64,000 bases of DNA from Xestospongia bergquistia (lineage: Eukaryota > Porifera > Demospongiae > Haplosclerida > Petrosiidae): NCBI GenBank assembly GCA_963965975.1, contig OZ014417.1, positions 7,684,821 through 7,748,820 of the forward strand, read 5' to 3'. Every line of letters begins with the position of its first letter. The stretch's first letter is position 1. A model generated the notes under the pieces. That model had not been told where the DNA came from. It searched no databases and was given only the letters and a program-made list of their open reading frames with translations. The translations under genes and the position numbers were made by a program. Positions 63,907 through 64,000 of this stretch are shown here, piece by piece.

Positions 63907-64000
63907 TTATGATGATTGTTGGTCTTTCTGTAAAAGGTGTGCTCGATAGTCTTTCCTCAGAGCAGCTCTCCAATGTTTTAATATAGGGAGGTCTTCCATA
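63907..64000 (-). CDS. possible terminal exon, runs off window
   Basis: A minus-strand frame reads MEDLPILKHWRAALRKDY then RAHLLQKDQQSS and a stop at 63907-63909. Composition (Lys/Arg/Leu, no low-complexity) looks protein-like. It may be a complete micro-ORF from 63999 or the last exon of a gene beyond the edge. Family not recognised. Confidence 0.3.
   Translation of the reverse strand, partial: MEDLPILKHWRAALRKDYRAHLLQKDQQSS

Overview
The window reads as nuclear DNA from an early-branching animal. It is AT-rich, gene-dense and rich in short introns (many of 50-60 bp). The proteins are metazoan: liprin-beta, SEC14-like proteins with a GOLD domain, ependymin-like secreted proteins, CFAP251, DNAJC30, BUD23 and VPS37. 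The style (compact, microsatellite-laden introns, tandem paralogues) best fits a demosponge such as Amphimedon. That is inference; no marker in the window proves the species.

Layout. 1-6840 (+): 3' half of a liprin-beta gene (coiled coil, three SAM domains, proline-rich tail). 7367-9281 (-): RFC2, 11 exons. 9378-12475 (+): two tandem ependymin-like secreted proteins. 13008-20462 (-): a large scaffold gene with a disordered N-terminus, two Ras-associating-like domains, coiled coils and a PDZ domain; one of its introns carries a U2 snRNA-like gene on the opposite strand. 20743-22074 (+): intronless TEDC1-like gene. 22157-26474 (-): BUD23, whose long second intron contains a whole transporter gene; a second transporter gene lies just upstream. 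28202-29005 (+): DNAJC30. 29360-31380 (-): VPS37. 31486-38649 (+): CFAP251/WDR66, with a 5S-rRNA-like relic in an intron. 38886-40463 (+): F-box protein ending in LRRL. 41083-63591 (-): seven tandem SEC14-like genes, interrupted at 50.8-53.1 kb by two adjacent MITEs, a G-rich minisatellite and coding debris. A short possible exon reaches the right edge.

How the parts relate. BUD23, DNAJC30, VPS37 and RFC2 are all represented in the human Williams-Beuren interval (7q11.23), and the first three keep the human order and relative orientation here, so this looks like deep conserved microsynteny interrupted by transporter genes. TEDC1 and CFAP251 are centriole/cilium genes. The SEC14-like array shares exon structure and near-identical introns, pointing to recent duplication and concerted evolution. 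Throughout, (CT)n microsatellites serve as the polypyrimidine tract of 3' splice sites.

Exon calls were made by eye from splice consensus and protein homology. No database search was run.
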